Below, in pieces: positions 43,538-52,626 of a DNA stretch of 64,000 nt (position 1 is the first letter of the stretch; every line of letters starts with the position of its first letter). Location of the stretch: the NCBI GenBank assembly GCA_902779355.1, contig CACZBF010000011.1, forward strand, positions 1 through 64,000, in the 5' to 3' direction. The notes below the pieces were generated by a model. That model was given only the letters and a program-made list of their open reading frames with translations, ran no database searches and was not told the DNA's origin. The translations under genes were made by a program, and so were the position numbers. The DNA comes from an uncultured Lachnospiraceae bacterium. GTDB taxonomy: Bacteria > Bacillota > Clostridia > Lachnospirales > Lachnospiraceae.

Positions 43538-43550
43538 AGTTGAGAGCTGA

Positions 43551-43736
<186 letters not shown>

Positions 43737-43794
43737 TTATAGTTGAAAATAATTGTAGGACTATTGTAATACAGAAACTACGGTTATACAAGGA

Positions 43795-44031
43795 TTATTT
43801 GTCCCGGTTTAGGAACGTATTGATCCGGTCAACAAGGTCGTCAGGATTGATCCCATGTACCATAGCAGCCTCTTCGATCGTCTCCATCTGGGAAGACGGG
43901 CATCCGAGGCAATGCATCCCGATCTCCATCAGGATCGGTGCAACTTCGGCATCAATTGAAAGGAGCTGGCCGATCATGGTTTCCTTGGTTACCTGTGTTG
44001 CCTGTGTTTCTGTTGTTGTTGCTGTGTCCAT
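43795..44031 (-). CDS. DUF1858 domain protein
   Basis: This 78-residue protein has the DUF1858 core: MIGQLLSIDAEVAPILMEIGMHCLGCPSSQMETIEEAA, whose CLGCPSS holds the conserved cysteine pair. Family members are often encoded near hybrid-cluster or redox proteins and are thought to be redox-active. It lies upstream of the ferredoxin gene on the same strand (73 bp between them). Its start follows GGAGG. Confidence 0.85.
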   Translation of the reverse strand: MDTATTTETQATQVTKETMIGQLLSIDAEVAPILMEIGMHCLGCPSSQMETIEEAAMVHGINPDDLVDRINTFLNRDK

Positions 44032-44068
44032 TGGTAAAACCTCCTCATGTATTCGTTATTTGTGTGTT

Positions 44069-44896
44069 TCAGCGGATTGCGCCAAGGGTCTGTATCGCTC
44101 GTTCCGGCAGAAGCAGCTCAAAATGCTCATGGAAATAGGCTTCCTCTGCAGAGGTGTACTTCTCCTGGATCGCGTATTCCGTCAGGATATTGCAGACTTT
44201 GTTGTAATCCTCCGGTGAATGGCTTCCTTTGCTGATCACCAGATAATAGCGGTTGTTTTCCGGATTCTTGTAAAGCAGGTTCTCTTCATTGTAAAATCCG
44301 TACAAAATCCTGGAAAGCCGCAGAAGATCATCCATATCACGGAAGACGAAAAGCTTCGTCACATCAAATTTCAGCGTCGGCGCTTCGTTCGGAACAGCTT
44401 TGACGTCTGAGGGATCTACATCCTCGATGACCGGAACTGTCTCGGAGAGCGGCACAAACTGTGCATCCGTCAATGTATCGGCCGGGCGCGTCTTTTCGTG
44501 ATCCTCGCGGATCTTTCGGAACAGATCCAAAATCCCGTCGGCACCCTCCGGCGGAAGCGTATGACCGGAACTATAGGAGGAATCCCTGTCACGATCATAA
44601 TCATCCGATCCCTCGGAGAAACGGGAAAAACGCGTATCAAGCTCTTCCGGATAATCCACTTTGCTGATGAGCAGGATTACGGACTCTGCCGACATAGGGA
44701 TCGCTTCGATCATCAGCGGCAGATCGTCTGTCTCAAAGCCGAATTCAAAGGATGCCTGCTGCATCATATCGCGAAACAGCGTCTTTGCCTTTTCTGTACC
44801 GTAAGCCAGCTCGCTAAGACGCAACTGTCTGGAGATAAAATCCTCTTTTGTCAGGATACAACGTATTTGATTGTCGTTGATCTTTTCTATTTTCAT
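44069..44896 (-). CDS. mecA: adaptor protein MecA
   Basis: MecA delivers substrate proteins to the ClpC-ClpP protease; in Bacillus it controls ComK. This 275-residue homologue starts with MKIEKINDNQIRCILTKEDF, the substrate-binding N-terminal domain, followed by an acidic low-complexity linker (about 90-160, with DDYDRDRDSSY) and the ClpC-binding C-terminal domain (about 180-275, YGFYNEENLLYKNPENNRYYL). The start at 44896 is behind GAGGA; the longer in-frame ATG is not used. Confidence 0.88.
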   Translation of the reverse strand: MKIEKINDNQIRCILTKEDFISRQLRLSELAYGTEKAKTLFRDMMQQASFEFGFETDDLPLMIEAIPMSAESVILLISKVDYPEELDTRFSRFSEGSDDYDRDRDSSYSSGHTLPPEGADGILDLFRKIREDHEKTRPADTLTDAQFVPLSETVPVIEDVDPSDVKAVPNEAPTLKFDVTKLFVFRDMDDLLRLSRILYGFYNEENLLYKNPENNRYYLVISKGSHSPEDYNKVCNILTEYAIQEKYTSAEEAYFHEHFELLLPERAIQTLGAIR

Positions 44897-45004
44897 AGGA
44901 TAATCCTCTTCTGATTTCTTAATGATAAGCAAAAAGAAAGGGAAAAGTCAAGAAAACGGGCAGGGATTTTAGAAAACTTTTAGAAATTGTTTAGGAAATT
45001 TTAA

Positions 45005-45098
45005 TTGATTGTCTGCCTTCGATATGATATATGTATTATCAGCACAGCGTTCAGACGAGGCTGTGTGTTCGAGAAAAGCGGATTCCCGCTTTTTCTTT
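45005..45098 (+). ncRNA. candidate small RNA with promoter and terminator
   Basis: In the gene-free stretch from 44897 to 45519, TTGATT (45005-45010) and TATATG (45028-45033) are 17 bp apart. The predicted RNA contains CACAGC/GCTGTG as one hairpin, and AAAAGCGG/CCGCTTTT (45074-45093) with a following T run as a terminator. No reading frame fits between them. The length would be about 60 nt. Confidence 0.4.
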
Positions 45099-45194
45099 CC
45101 CATTTTTACGAAGAGATCCTTTTTCGAAGCAGACTTGCCCGGTTAGGGAAATGGAGAATTATACGCTTTTTTGAAAAAGGAACAGTGACGATCC

Positions 45195-45475
45195 GGAGGT
45201 GATGCAGCGCCCGAATAATGCACAGGTTGTTTGGGAGTACCTGTTTCAGAGATTTAAGAAAAAAGAGTAATATCATTCGGGCAAAGAGTAGGAGAAGGTT
45301 TACTATGGGGTTTTGGTTGCGTCGGAAATTCCTATCACAATACGAAACAGTTCATGCGATTCGTACTTAAGACGTGATCAGAAAAACAGACCAGAAACAT
45401 GAAGTACCTGTGGGGGTTTCCATGCCCGCAGGCGGTGACGGCGGCGGTTGATTTGAACGGCCGCCGTTTCTGTGT
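45195..45475 (+). other. structured gene-free region, possible ncRNA or leader
   Basis: Several stems nest here: GCCCGAAT (45209-45216) with ATTCGGGC (45275-45282) enclosing ACAGGT/ACCTGT; ATCAC with GTGAT enclosing TACGAA/TTCGTA (about 45333-45379); CCTGTGGG/CCCGCAGG (45407-45432); and ACGGCGGC/GCCGCCGT near 45438-45467. Two tiny frames with ribosome-site-like sequences also occur, 45202-45270 (22 codons) and 45305-45370 (21 codons). Either a structured RNA or small peptides could explain it; I cannot identify a known class. Confidence 0.35.
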
Positions 45476-45519
45476 TAAAATAGTGCAATCGCGAGTGTAA
45501 AACAGGAGAGAGAATACCT

Positions 45520-47382
45520 TTGGATCAGAAAACGCCAAACAGACAAAAAGCGAGCCGACAGGCTGTAAGTCGGCAAACAACAAACCGACAAACGTCAAGC
45601 GGGCGCGCACCAAAAAGAAAAGCAGCCAGAAAAAGATCAAAAGCCCCGCTGGTCGTGGCTATTGTGATCATTTTGATCATACTGATCGCGGTCGGTATGT
45701 TTTTTGTAGAAAAATATACGCCGACAAAGGAAAGAGCGGATCTGAGCGAGTATTTCGGGGTCACCTCGTCGGATGAAGTCGTGATCATCCGGAATCATGC
45801 CATTATCGACGATACCGCAAAAAATATCAACGATCATCTCTATGTACCTTATTCCATGGTGCACGATACTTTGAATGATCGGTTTTATGTGGATCAGGAA
45901 GGGCTTTTGCTGTATGCAAAGAATTCCAGTGAAATTGTGATCAACATCGCGGAGCAGACAACCGGGTATACGGAAAACATTTATGAAAACGGTACGGTGA
46001 CGCAAACGGAGGTTCCGTTTGTCTGTGCTCCGGCAGGATTGATCGACGGGGAACTGTATCTGTCATTAGAATTCGTCCAGCAGTTCACGCCGTTTGATTT
46101 TTCGTACTATGAGGAACCAAGCAGGATTGTGCTGACGACCGATTTTGGCACTGTGAAAGAAGCGGCGGTCAAAAAGGATACTGCGCTGCGTGAAAAGGGC
46201 GGGATCAAAAGCCCGATCTTAAAAGATCTGGTGATCGGTGAACAGGTACAGATCCTGGAAGAGGAAGAGAATTGGTACAAAGCCTTCTCTGAAGACGGCA
46301 TTACAGGCTATGTGGAGAAGAAAGCCATGGAAGAGCCAACAGAGGTCACGATCACCAGTGATTTCGTGGAGGAGACTTATACCCATATCCTACACGACGG
46401 CATCGTGAATATGGTATGGCATCAGATCACGAATCTGGAAGCAAACGATAAACTTTCTGATCTGCTTGCAGTGACAAAGGACGTCAATGTCATTTCTCCG
46501 ACGTGGTTCTATTTGGAAGATACACAGGGCGGCGTTCATGATCTGGCTTCCAAAAGCTATGTGGAGACGTGCCATGCCAAGGGAATCCAGGTCTGGGGAC
46601 TGGTCAGCAACTTAGAGAGCGCGGAGTTGGACGATGAGTTATTTTTATATCGCCGCAGTCTCCGGCAGAATTTCATTAACAATATGCTCGCAAAGGCGCA
46701 GGAATACAATTTGGACGGCATCAACCTTGACTTTGAGTCGATGTCCGAAGAAGTAGGCGAATCCTATGTACAGCTGGTACGGGAAATGTCGTTGGCTTGC
46801 GCGAATCAGGGACTGATCCTGTCTGTGGATCATTATGTACCTACGGAATTTACGGCGCATTATGATCGCGAGGAACAGGCAAACTTCGTGGATTACATCG
46901 TGATCATGGGGTATGATGAGCATTACGCCGGATCCGGGGAAGGGTCTGTGGCATCGCTCCCCTTTGTGGAAAACGGTGTGAAGGATACGATCGCCTATCA
47001 GGTGCCGCCGGAGCAGATCATCCTCGGCATGCCGTTCTATACAAGAATGTGGATCGAGACACCGAAATCCGGTGCAAGCGATAAAGAGATGGCATCGGAT
47101 GACTACGTGCCTTACGAATTGGCTTCCAGAGCGATGGGGATGAAAGATCAAGACAGCCTGATTGCTGAAAAACAGCCACCCGTGATATGGCTGGAGGAAG
47201 AGGGGCAGAATTACGCGGAGTGGCCGGAAGACGGCGACATCTGTAAGATCTGGATGGAAGATGCGCGGTCTCTGGATCTGAAGCTGCAATTGATACCGAA
47301 GTATCAGTTGGGCGGTGGCGCATTCTGGAAGCTTTCTCTGGAAGAACCGTCAGTTTGGGATGTGATCGCGCAATATCTGTAA
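45520..47382 (+). CDS. membrane-anchored GH18-family glycoside hydrolase
   Basis: This 620-residue protein resembles the spore-cortex or cell-wall GH18 proteins of Firmicutes. A short basic cytoplasmic tail and a membrane helix (about 43-66) anchor it outside. A copper-amine-oxidase-like N-terminal domain (about 75-210) and an SH3-like domain (about 225-275) precede the GH18 barrel (about 290-620), with the catalytic signature DGINLDFES, in which the Glu is the acid. The start is TTG 45520, eleven bases after AGGAGA. It probably cleaves beta-1,4 GlcNAc bonds. Confidence 0.87.
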   Translation: MDQKTPNRQKASRQAVSRQTTNRQTSSGRAPKRKAARKRSKAPLVVAIVIILIILIAVGMFFVEKYTPTKERADLSEYFGVTSSDEVVIIRNHAIIDDTAKNINDHLYVPYSMVHDTLNDRFYVDQEGLLLYAKNSSEIVINIAEQTTGYTENIYENGTVTQTEVPFVCAPAGLIDGELYLSLEFVQQFTPFDFSYYEEPSRIVLTTDFGTVKEAAVKKDTALREKGGIKSPILKDLVIGEQVQILEEEENWYKAFSEDGITGYVEKKAMEEPTEVTITSDFVEETYTHILHDGIVNMVWHQITNLEANDKLSDLLAVTKDVNVISPTWFYLEDTQGGVHDLASKSYVETCHAKGIQVWGLVSNLESAELDDELFLYRRSLRQNFINNMLAKAQEYNLDGINLDFESMSEEVGESYVQLVREMSLACANQGLILSVDHYVPTEFTAHYDREEQANFVDYIVIMGYDEHYAGSGEGSVASLPFVENGVKDTIAYQVPPEQIILGMPFYTRMWIETPKSGASDKEMASDDYVPYELASRAMGMKDQDSLIAEKQPPVIWLEEEGQNYAEWPEDGDICKIWMEDARSLDLKLQLIPKYQLGGGAFWKLSLEEPSVWDVIAQYL

Positions 47383-47387
47383 GTAAG

Positions 47388-47428
47388 AAAAAGCGGCCTT
47401 CGGTGATATCACCGGAAGCCGCTTTTTT
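47388..47428. terminator. bidirectional terminator
   Basis: AAAAAGCGGC on the left pairs with GCCGCTTTTTT on the right around GGTGATATCACC. It separates the GH18 gene from the convergent aldose epimerase gene. Confidence 0.88.
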
Positions 47429-47439
47429 GTGTCTAAAAG

Positions 47440-48474
47440 TCAGATCGTGGAGAAGTTGTAAACCGTGGTGGAGCGGAATTTCTCTCCTTTTTCCAGGACA
47501 ATGGACGGAAACTCCGGATGATTGATGCTGTCCGGATAGTGCTGGGTCTCCAGGCAAACAGCCCCAAACGGCTGATAGTCGATGCCGCCTTTTCCTTTAT
47601 TGTGCAGCACATAATCATAGACATACAGCTGCAAACCGGGCTCTTCGGTAAAGCAGGTCATCCGGATACCGCTGGTCGTGGATTTCAAAACAGCAGCTTC
47701 ACGGAAACCGCTTCCGTCCAGCACCAGGCTGTGATCATAGGTGTTTCCCTTCATCTGCGGATGTACACCGTGGATATCACGCCCGATCGGCTTTGCCTCT
47801 GTAAAATCAAAAGGCGTGCCGGCAGTTTCACTGATCTTGCCGGTCGGGATCTGGAAGTCGTCAAAATCCGTCATGGCAGTGGAATCGATCATCAGAAGCT
47901 GATCCAATACCTCACCGGAATCATGTCCGTTCAGGTTGAAATAAGCGTGGTTTGTGACATTCAGGATCGTATCGGCATCGGAAACGGCTTCATAAAGGAT
48001 CGAGAGCTCATTATCCTCGGACCAGTGATAGGTAACCGTCAATGTCAATTCTCCCGGGAATCCCTCTTCCATATCTGCGGAACGATAAGTCAGGATCAAG
48101 TCGTCATCCTTGATCTTCCCGTCAAAAAGCCGAAGGCCGAACCCCGTAGGTCCGCCGTGTAAAGAGTTCGGGCCGTTGTTGATCGCAAGAGTGTAGTCTT
48201 TTCCGTTCAGAGAAAAATGCCCTTTTGCAATACGGTTTGCGACTCTTCCGCATACTGCGCCGAGTGCCGCATCGTCATGCAGATACGCGTTCATGTCCTC
48301 CAGGCCGAGTACGACATCGGTCATGGTACCGTTCTGATCCGGCACGACAAGACTCCGGATACGGGCGCCGAAGTCCAGGATCTCCACGTAAGCGCCGTTC
48401 GAGTTTTCCATATGATAGAGGCTGACAGGACGCTCATCGTCCATGACACCAAACTGTTTTTTTGTGATCGCCAT
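47440..48474 (-). CDS. galM: aldose 1-epimerase (galactose mutarotase)
   Basis: GalM interconverts the alpha and beta anomers of galactose and other hexoses. The 344-residue protein has LDFGARIRSLVVPD, AVCGRVANRIAKG, the catalytic-region LHGGPTGFG, and VTNHAYFNLNGHDSG with the catalytic histidine; a glutamate in AVCLETQHYPDS completes the active site. The start at 48474 follows AAAGGAGA. It is a single gene with no Leloir-pathway neighbours. Confidence 0.92.
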   Translation of the reverse strand: MAITKKQFGVMDDERPVSLYHMENSNGAYVEILDFGARIRSLVVPDQNGTMTDVVLGLEDMNAYLHDDAALGAVCGRVANRIAKGHFSLNGKDYTLAINNGPNSLHGGPTGFGLRLFDGKIKDDDLILTYRSADMEEGFPGELTLTVTYHWSEDNELSILYEAVSDADTILNVTNHAYFNLNGHDSGEVLDQLLMIDSTAMTDFDDFQIPTGKISETAGTPFDFTEAKPIGRDIHGVHPQMKGNTYDHSLVLDGSGFREAAVLKSTTSGIRMTCFTEEPGLQLYVYDYVLHNKGKGGIDYQPFGAVCLETQHYPDSINHPEFPSIVLEKGEKFRSTTVYNFSTI

Positions 48475-48546
48475 AGTAGTCTCTCCTTTTCTATGAATCA
48501 TGACCTCGAAATATTATCCCACAAAGTGACGAAACAAGCAAGTTTG

Positions 48547-48575
48547 TTGCGGGGAAGCGCTAAAATGTGTATGAT
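48547..48575 (+). promoter_or_regulatory. promoter of the Sua5 operon, apparently leaderless
   Basis: TTGCGG (48547-48552) and TATGAT (48570-48575) are 17 bp apart; TGTG before the -10 adds an extended element. The ATG at 48583 is seven bases after the -10. GGGGG lies between them and could be a ribosome site only if RNA starts earlier. Confidence 0.55.
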
Positions 48576-48582
48576 GGGGGTT

Positions 48583-49650
48583 ATGAGAACGGAAATCGTG
48601 AAAATTTCAATGAAATCGGACGGAAGCGTGATCGCGCAGCAGGAGGAGATCCAAAAAGCCGGGAAGATCCTGAAGGAAGGCGGACTCGTCGCATTCCCTA
48701 CCGAGACCGTATACGGGCTGGGGGGTAATGCGCTTCTGCCGGAGGCATCGCAAAAGATCTACGCCGCAAAGGGCAGACCCTCGGATAATCCTCTCATCGT
48801 CCATATTTCCCGTCACGACGCGATGGAAGAGATCGCAGACCCCGTTCCGGAGAGCGCCCGCCTGCTTGCAGAGCGTTTCTGGCCGGGGCCTCTTACCATG
48901 ATCCTGAAAAAGAAGGAGATCGTGCCGTTGGAGACCACAGGAGGTCTTTCCACAGTTGCCATCCGTGAGCCTTCACACCCGGTGGCGTGCGCTTTGATTG
49001 AGGCCTCGGGCGGATTTGTGGCTGCGCCGAGCGCCAATCTGTCCGGGAAACCCAGTCCGACGAATGCAGAACGGGTCATCGAGGATCTGTCTGGCAGAGT
49101 CGATATGATCCTGGATAACGGTTCGGTCGGGATCGGCCTGGAGTCTACCATCGTAGATCTGACGGAAAAAGTGCCGGTGATCCTGCGGCCCGGTTTTCTG
49201 ACTTTGGAAATGGTGCGAGAGGTGCTGCCGGATACGATCCTGGACCCTGGCATTGCGGGTGTAGATACGGCGACTCCGCCGAAAGCGCCTGGCATGAAAT
49301 ACCGTCATTATGCCCCGAAAGCACCGTTGGTTCTGGTCGAAGGACCGGCGCAGCAGGTGATCGGAAAGATCAACGCCCTGACTGCTGAAGGAGAGGCCGA
49401 AGGGAAAAAGATCGGAATCCTTGCAACAGAGGAGACCAAACGCTATTATAGTAAGGGAACGGTTCTTTGTATCGGGAAAAGAGCGGACGAGGAGTCGATT
49501 GCGCGGAATCTTTACGAATGTTTGCGCAGATTTGACGAACTCTATATCGATCGGATCTATTCCGAAACTTTTCCGGACGAGGGCTTAGGACAGGCGATCA
49601 TGAACCGGTTGATCAAAGCGGCCGGTCATCAGGTGATAGAGGTTTCTTAA
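48583..49650 (+). CDS. L-threonylcarbamoyladenylate synthase (Sua5)
   Basis: This enzyme makes threonylcarbamoyl-AMP from Thr, bicarbonate and ATP for the t6A37 modification of tRNA. The YrdC domain (about 20-205) has GGLVAFPTETVYGLGG, KGRPSDNPLIVH, FWPGPLTMIL and SANLSGKPSPT. The C-terminal Sua5 domain (about 235-355), reached through SPGMKYRHYAPK-like PGMKYRHYAPKAPL, makes this the long Sua5 form. The 355 residues fit. It heads an operon with the phosphatase-like gene, upp and dCMP deaminase. Confidence 0.93.
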   Translation: MRTEIVKISMKSDGSVIAQQEEIQKAGKILKEGGLVAFPTETVYGLGGNALLPEASQKIYAAKGRPSDNPLIVHISRHDAMEEIADPVPESARLLAERFWPGPLTMILKKKEIVPLETTGGLSTVAIREPSHPVACALIEASGGFVAAPSANLSGKPSPTNAERVIEDLSGRVDMILDNGSVGIGLESTIVDLTEKVPVILRPGFLTLEMVREVLPDTILDPGIAGVDTATPPKAPGMKYRHYAPKAPLVLVEGPAQQVIGKINALTAEGEAEGKKIGILATEETKRYYSKGTVLCIGKRADEESIARNLYECLRRFDELYIDRIYSETFPDEGLGQAIMNRLIKAAGHQVIEVS

Positions 49651-49655
49651 GAATA

Positions 49656-50114
49656 ATGACCGGTTATCAGCGTTATATTTTTGTAGATGAAAACGGCACC
49701 TGCCGCGCACCGATGGCGGCAGAGCTTTTGAAGGAATGCCTTCCGCATTATACAGGAGAGATCATCGCAAGAGGTCTCGTCGTGCTTTTTTCGGAACCTT
49801 TAAACCAAAAAGCCGATGCTGTCATGATCAGCAACGGGATCCATCTGGAGGATTACCATTCCGCAGCGTTGACGCCGGAAGATGTGGATGAAAACACCTT
49901 TGTCATCTGCTTCGAAGATGTCCAGAAGGAGCGGATCTTAAAGGTTTTGCCTGCGACTTTTCCGGAAGGACAGGTACAGGTGCTGCATGAACTGATCGGG
50001 GACGAATTGGAGATCATGAATCCCTACGGAGCGCCTCTGACAGCCTACGGATTGTTGTATGAGTCGCTGAACAAAGCAATCTATAAACTGGCAAAGCAAA
50101 TGGAAGAATCATAA
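49656..50114 (+). CDS. LMW-phosphatase-fold pseudoenzyme
   Basis: This 152-residue protein has the low-molecular-weight phosphotyrosine phosphatase fold and sits where Firmicutes encode YwlE or a relative next to Sua5. In active members the P-loop is C-x5-R, as in VCTGNTCRSPMAE. Here it reads [14 protein letters not shown], so the nucleophilic Cys is Asp11 although Arg17 is kept. The general-acid DP motif is NP (N122-P123 in IMNPYGAP). Both catalytic residues are gone, but the frame is intact and the gene lies in a tight operon, so it may act by binding rather than catalysis. Confidence 0.75.
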   Translation: MTGYQRYIFVDENGTCRAPMAAELLKECLPHYTGEIIARGLVVLFSEPLNQKADAVMISNGIHLEDYHSAALTPEDVDENTFVICFEDVQKERILKVLPATFPEGQVQVLHELIGDELEIMNPYGAPLTAYGLLYESLNKAIYKLAKQMEES

Positions 50115-50125
50115 GGAGGAGAAGG

Positions 50126-50755
50126 ATGTCAAAGGTGCTTGTCATGGATCATCCCCTGATCCAGCACAAAATCGGGATTTTACGCAGAACGGATACGGGG
50201 ACAAAGGATTTTCGAGCGCTGATCAGTGAGATCGCCATGCTGGAGTGTTATGAGGCGACCCGAGATCTGAAACTTTCCGATGTGGAGATCGAAACGCCGA
50301 TCTGTAAGGCAACGGTCAAAGAGCTTTCCGGGAAAAAACTGGCGATCGTGCCGATCCTTCGCGCCGGCCTTGGGATGGTAGACGGGATGTTGACGATGAT
50401 CCCGGCGGCAAAGGTTGGCCATATCGGCTTATATCGTGATCCGGAGTCGCTAAAACCGGTAGAGTATTACTGCAAACTGCCGGATGACTGCAGTGAACGA
50501 GAGGTCTTCGTGGTAGATCCGATGCTGGCAACCGGCGGATCCTGCATCGCAGCGATCCAGATGTTGAAGGATAAAGGTGTCGGGCACATCCATCTGATGT
50601 GTATCATTGCGGCACCCGAAGGGATTGAAGCAATGCAGAATGCGCATCCGGACGTGGATATCATTGTCGGCGCAAAGGATGAGCGGCTCAATGAACACGG
50701 ATATATCGTACCGGGACTCGGCGATGCCGGAGACCGGATCTTCGGAACGAAATAA
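50126..50755 (+). CDS. upp: uracil phosphoribosyltransferase
   Basis: Upp joins uracil to PRPP to give UMP in pyrimidine salvage. The 209-residue protein has [17 protein letters not shown] at the start, the PRPP motif [29 protein letters not shown], and the C-terminal uracil-binding DAGDRIFG. It starts 12 bp after the previous gene behind AAGGAGG. Confidence 0.95.
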   Translation: MSKVLVMDHPLIQHKIGILRRTDTGTKDFRALISEIAMLECYEATRDLKLSDVEIETPICKATVKELSGKKLAIVPILRAGLGMVDGMLTMIPAAKVGHIGLYRDPESLKPVEYYCKLPDDCSEREVFVVDPMLATGGSCIAAIQMLKDKGVGHIHLMCIIAAPEGIEAMQNAHPDVDIIVGAKDERLNEHGYIVPGLGDAGDRIFGTK

Positions 50756-50770
50756 AAGGAGGACAGCAGC

Positions 50771-51256
50771 GTGTCAGACAAGCGAACAGACTATATCAGT
50801 TGGGATGAGTACTTTATGGGAGTGGCGATGCTTTCCGGCATGCGCAGTAAGGATCCGAACACGCAGGTGGGCGCCTGTATTGTGAGCGAAGATAACAAGA
50901 TCCTTTCCATGGGCTATAACGGCTTTCCGAATGGCTGCTCGGATGATGAGTTTCCCTGGGCGCGGGTAGGAGATCCTTTGGAAAACAAATATCTCTATAC
51001 GACACACAGCGAGCTGAATGCGATCCTCAACTTCCGCGGCGGGACACTGGAGGGCGCAAAGCTTTATGTATCGCTGTTTCCGTGCAACGAATGCGCAAAG
51101 GCGATCATCCAGAGCGGGATACGCACGATCATCTATGATGATGATAAGTACGAAAAAACGCCCAGCGTGATCGCATCAAAGCGGATGCTGGATGCGGCAG
51201 GGGTTCGTTATTACCGATATGAGCACTCCGGTCGAAAGATCAAGATCGACCTGTAA
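50771..51256 (+). CDS. dCMP deaminase (ComEB-like)
   Basis: This zinc cytidine-deaminase-fold enzyme of 161 residues has the HxE motif in THSELNAIL and the PCNEC zinc motif in SLFPCNECAKAI. It converts dCMP to dUMP for dTMP synthesis. The start is GTG 50771, eight bases after GGAGG. Its place after upp makes a small pyrimidine-salvage pair. A terminator follows. Confidence 0.92.
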   Translation: MSDKRTDYISWDEYFMGVAMLSGMRSKDPNTQVGACIVSEDNKILSMGYNGFPNGCSDDEFPWARVGDPLENKYLYTTHSELNAILNFRGGTLEGAKLYVSLFPCNECAKAIIQSGIRTIIYDDDKYEKTPSVIASKRMLDAAGVRYYRYEHSGRKIKIDL

Positions 51257-51260
51257 ACAA

Positions 51261-51300
51261 GAAAAAGCGGCTTACGGTGGATCACCGTGGGCCGCTTTTT
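51261..51300. terminator. bidirectional terminator
   Basis: AAAAAGCGGC (from 51262) pairs with GCCGCTTTTT, with an inner ACGGTGG/TCACCGT stem. It separates dCMP deaminase from the convergent tyrS. Confidence 0.88.
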
Positions 51301-51314
51301 GATGCGTCATAGTT

Positions 51315-52541
51315 TTATAACTCAATTTTTTTATAGTTTTTCTTTCCGCGTCGTACGATCATGCCGCCGGAGAAGTTGCCTTTTGAGAAGGAAGCATGGA
51401 CATCGGCGCATTTTTCGTCGTTAACCGTGACGCCGCCCTGCTCAACAGCACGTCTCGCTTCGTTTCTGGATGCGGAAAGGCCGGATTTTGTCAGGATTGT
51501 CAGGATATCGATCTGATCATCCCGGAAATCCTCTTCGGATAACCGGAAGGACGGCATGTTTTCCGTGCTGCCGGATCCGGAGAAGAGAGCCCGCGCCCCT
51601 GCTTTTGCTTTATTCGCCTCTTCTTCGCCGTGTACGAGCTTGGTCAGTTCAAAGGCGAGAATCTCTTTTGCCTCATTCAGTTTTGCGTCTTTCCATTCTG
51701 CCATCTCATCGATCTGATCGAGCGGGAGGAATGTCAGCATACGGATGCATTTCAAGACATCCGCATCATCCACATTGCGCCAATACTGGTAAAAATCAAA
51801 CGGAGAGGTCTTGTTCGGATCGAGCCAGACCGCATTGCCTGCGGTTTTTCCCATTTTGTTGCCTTGTGCATCGGTCAGGAGTGTAATGGTCATCGCATGC
51901 GCGTCTTTTCCGAGTTTGCGCCGGATCAGTTCCGTTCCGCCCAGCATGTTGGACCACTGGTCGTCGCCACCGAACTGCATGTTGCAGTCATAATGCTGGA
52001 ACAGATAGTAAAAATCATAGGACTGCATGATCATATAGTTGAATTCGAAGAAAGATAATCCTTTTTCCATCCTTTGTTTGTAACACTCGGCGCGCAGCAT
52101 ATTATTGACGGAAAAATGAGGACCGACCTCGCGGAGTAACTCGATATAGTTCAGATTGAGCAGCCAGTCGGCATTGTTGACCATCTGTGCTTTCCCTTCG
52201 CCGAACTCGATGAAGCGCTCCATCTGGCGGCGGAAGCAGGCTGCGTTGTGATCAATGTCCTCTCTGGTCAGCATTTTCCGCATATCGGTCCGGCCGGAGG
52301 GATCTCCGATCATCGTTGTGCCGCCTCCGATCAAAGCGATCGGCTTGTTTCCGGCTTCCTGCAGACGTTTCATTAAGGTAAGTGCCATGAAATGTCCCGC
52401 CGTCAGAGAGTCTGCGGTACAGTCAAATCCGATATAAAAGGTAGCCTTTCCGGCATTCACCATTTTTCTGATCTCTTCTTCGTTTGTAACCTGGGCGATC
52501 AGCCCTCTTTTGACAAGTTCTTCGTAGATTTCCATATCCAT
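51315..52541 (-). CDS. tyrS: tyrosyl-tRNA synthetase
   Basis: TyrS charges tRNA-Tyr. The 408-residue protein has the HIGH-like DSLTAGHFMAL, the tyrosine-binding stretch NYMIMQSYDFYYL, GGDDQWSNMLGG, and the KMSKS-like KMGKTAGN. A C-terminal S4 domain (about 350-408) contains SRNEARRAVEQGGV. Two in-frame ATGs two codons apart are possible starts. No T-box leader fits in the 126 bases before the divergent mntP gene. Confidence 0.95.
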   Translation of the reverse strand: MDMEIYEELVKRGLIAQVTNEEEIRKMVNAGKATFYIGFDCTADSLTAGHFMALTLMKRLQEAGNKPIALIGGGTTMIGDPSGRTDMRKMLTREDIDHNAACFRRQMERFIEFGEGKAQMVNNADWLLNLNYIELLREVGPHFSVNNMLRAECYKQRMEKGLSFFEFNYMIMQSYDFYYLFQHYDCNMQFGGDDQWSNMLGGTELIRRKLGKDAHAMTITLLTDAQGNKMGKTAGNAVWLDPNKTSPFDFYQYWRNVDDADVLKCIRMLTFLPLDQIDEMAEWKDAKLNEAKEILAFELTKLVHGEEEANKAKAGARALFSGSGSTENMPSFRLSEEDFRDDQIDILTILTKSGLSASRNEARRAVEQGGVTVNDEKCADVHASFSKGNFSGGMIVRRGKKNYKKIEL

Positions 52542-52596
52542 TTGCCCTTTCTGATAGATCTTTTGACCTTTTCTATGATAAAAGTGGCGGGAAAGG

Positions 52597-52626
52597 TTGT
52601 CAATGGAAAAGACAACGTGCTAAGAT
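52597..52626 (+). promoter_or_regulatory. mntP promoter with overlapping dyad
   Basis: TTGTCA (52597-52602) and TAAGAT (52621-52626) are 18 bp apart. An inverted repeat GTTGTC (52596-52601)/GACAAC (52611-52616) overlaps the -35 and the spacer, a good place for a repressor. Confidence 0.5.

Noticed and set aside
45202-45270. Remnant of a phage tail lysozyme gene suggested by NNAQVVWEYL.
   Set aside because: Only about ten residues match by eye and no other phage gene is nearby.
45195-45475. 6S RNA or RNase P RNA in the gap before the GH18 gene.
   Set aside because: The stems do not form the long interrupted hairpin of 6S RNA, and the conserved RNase P boxes are absent.
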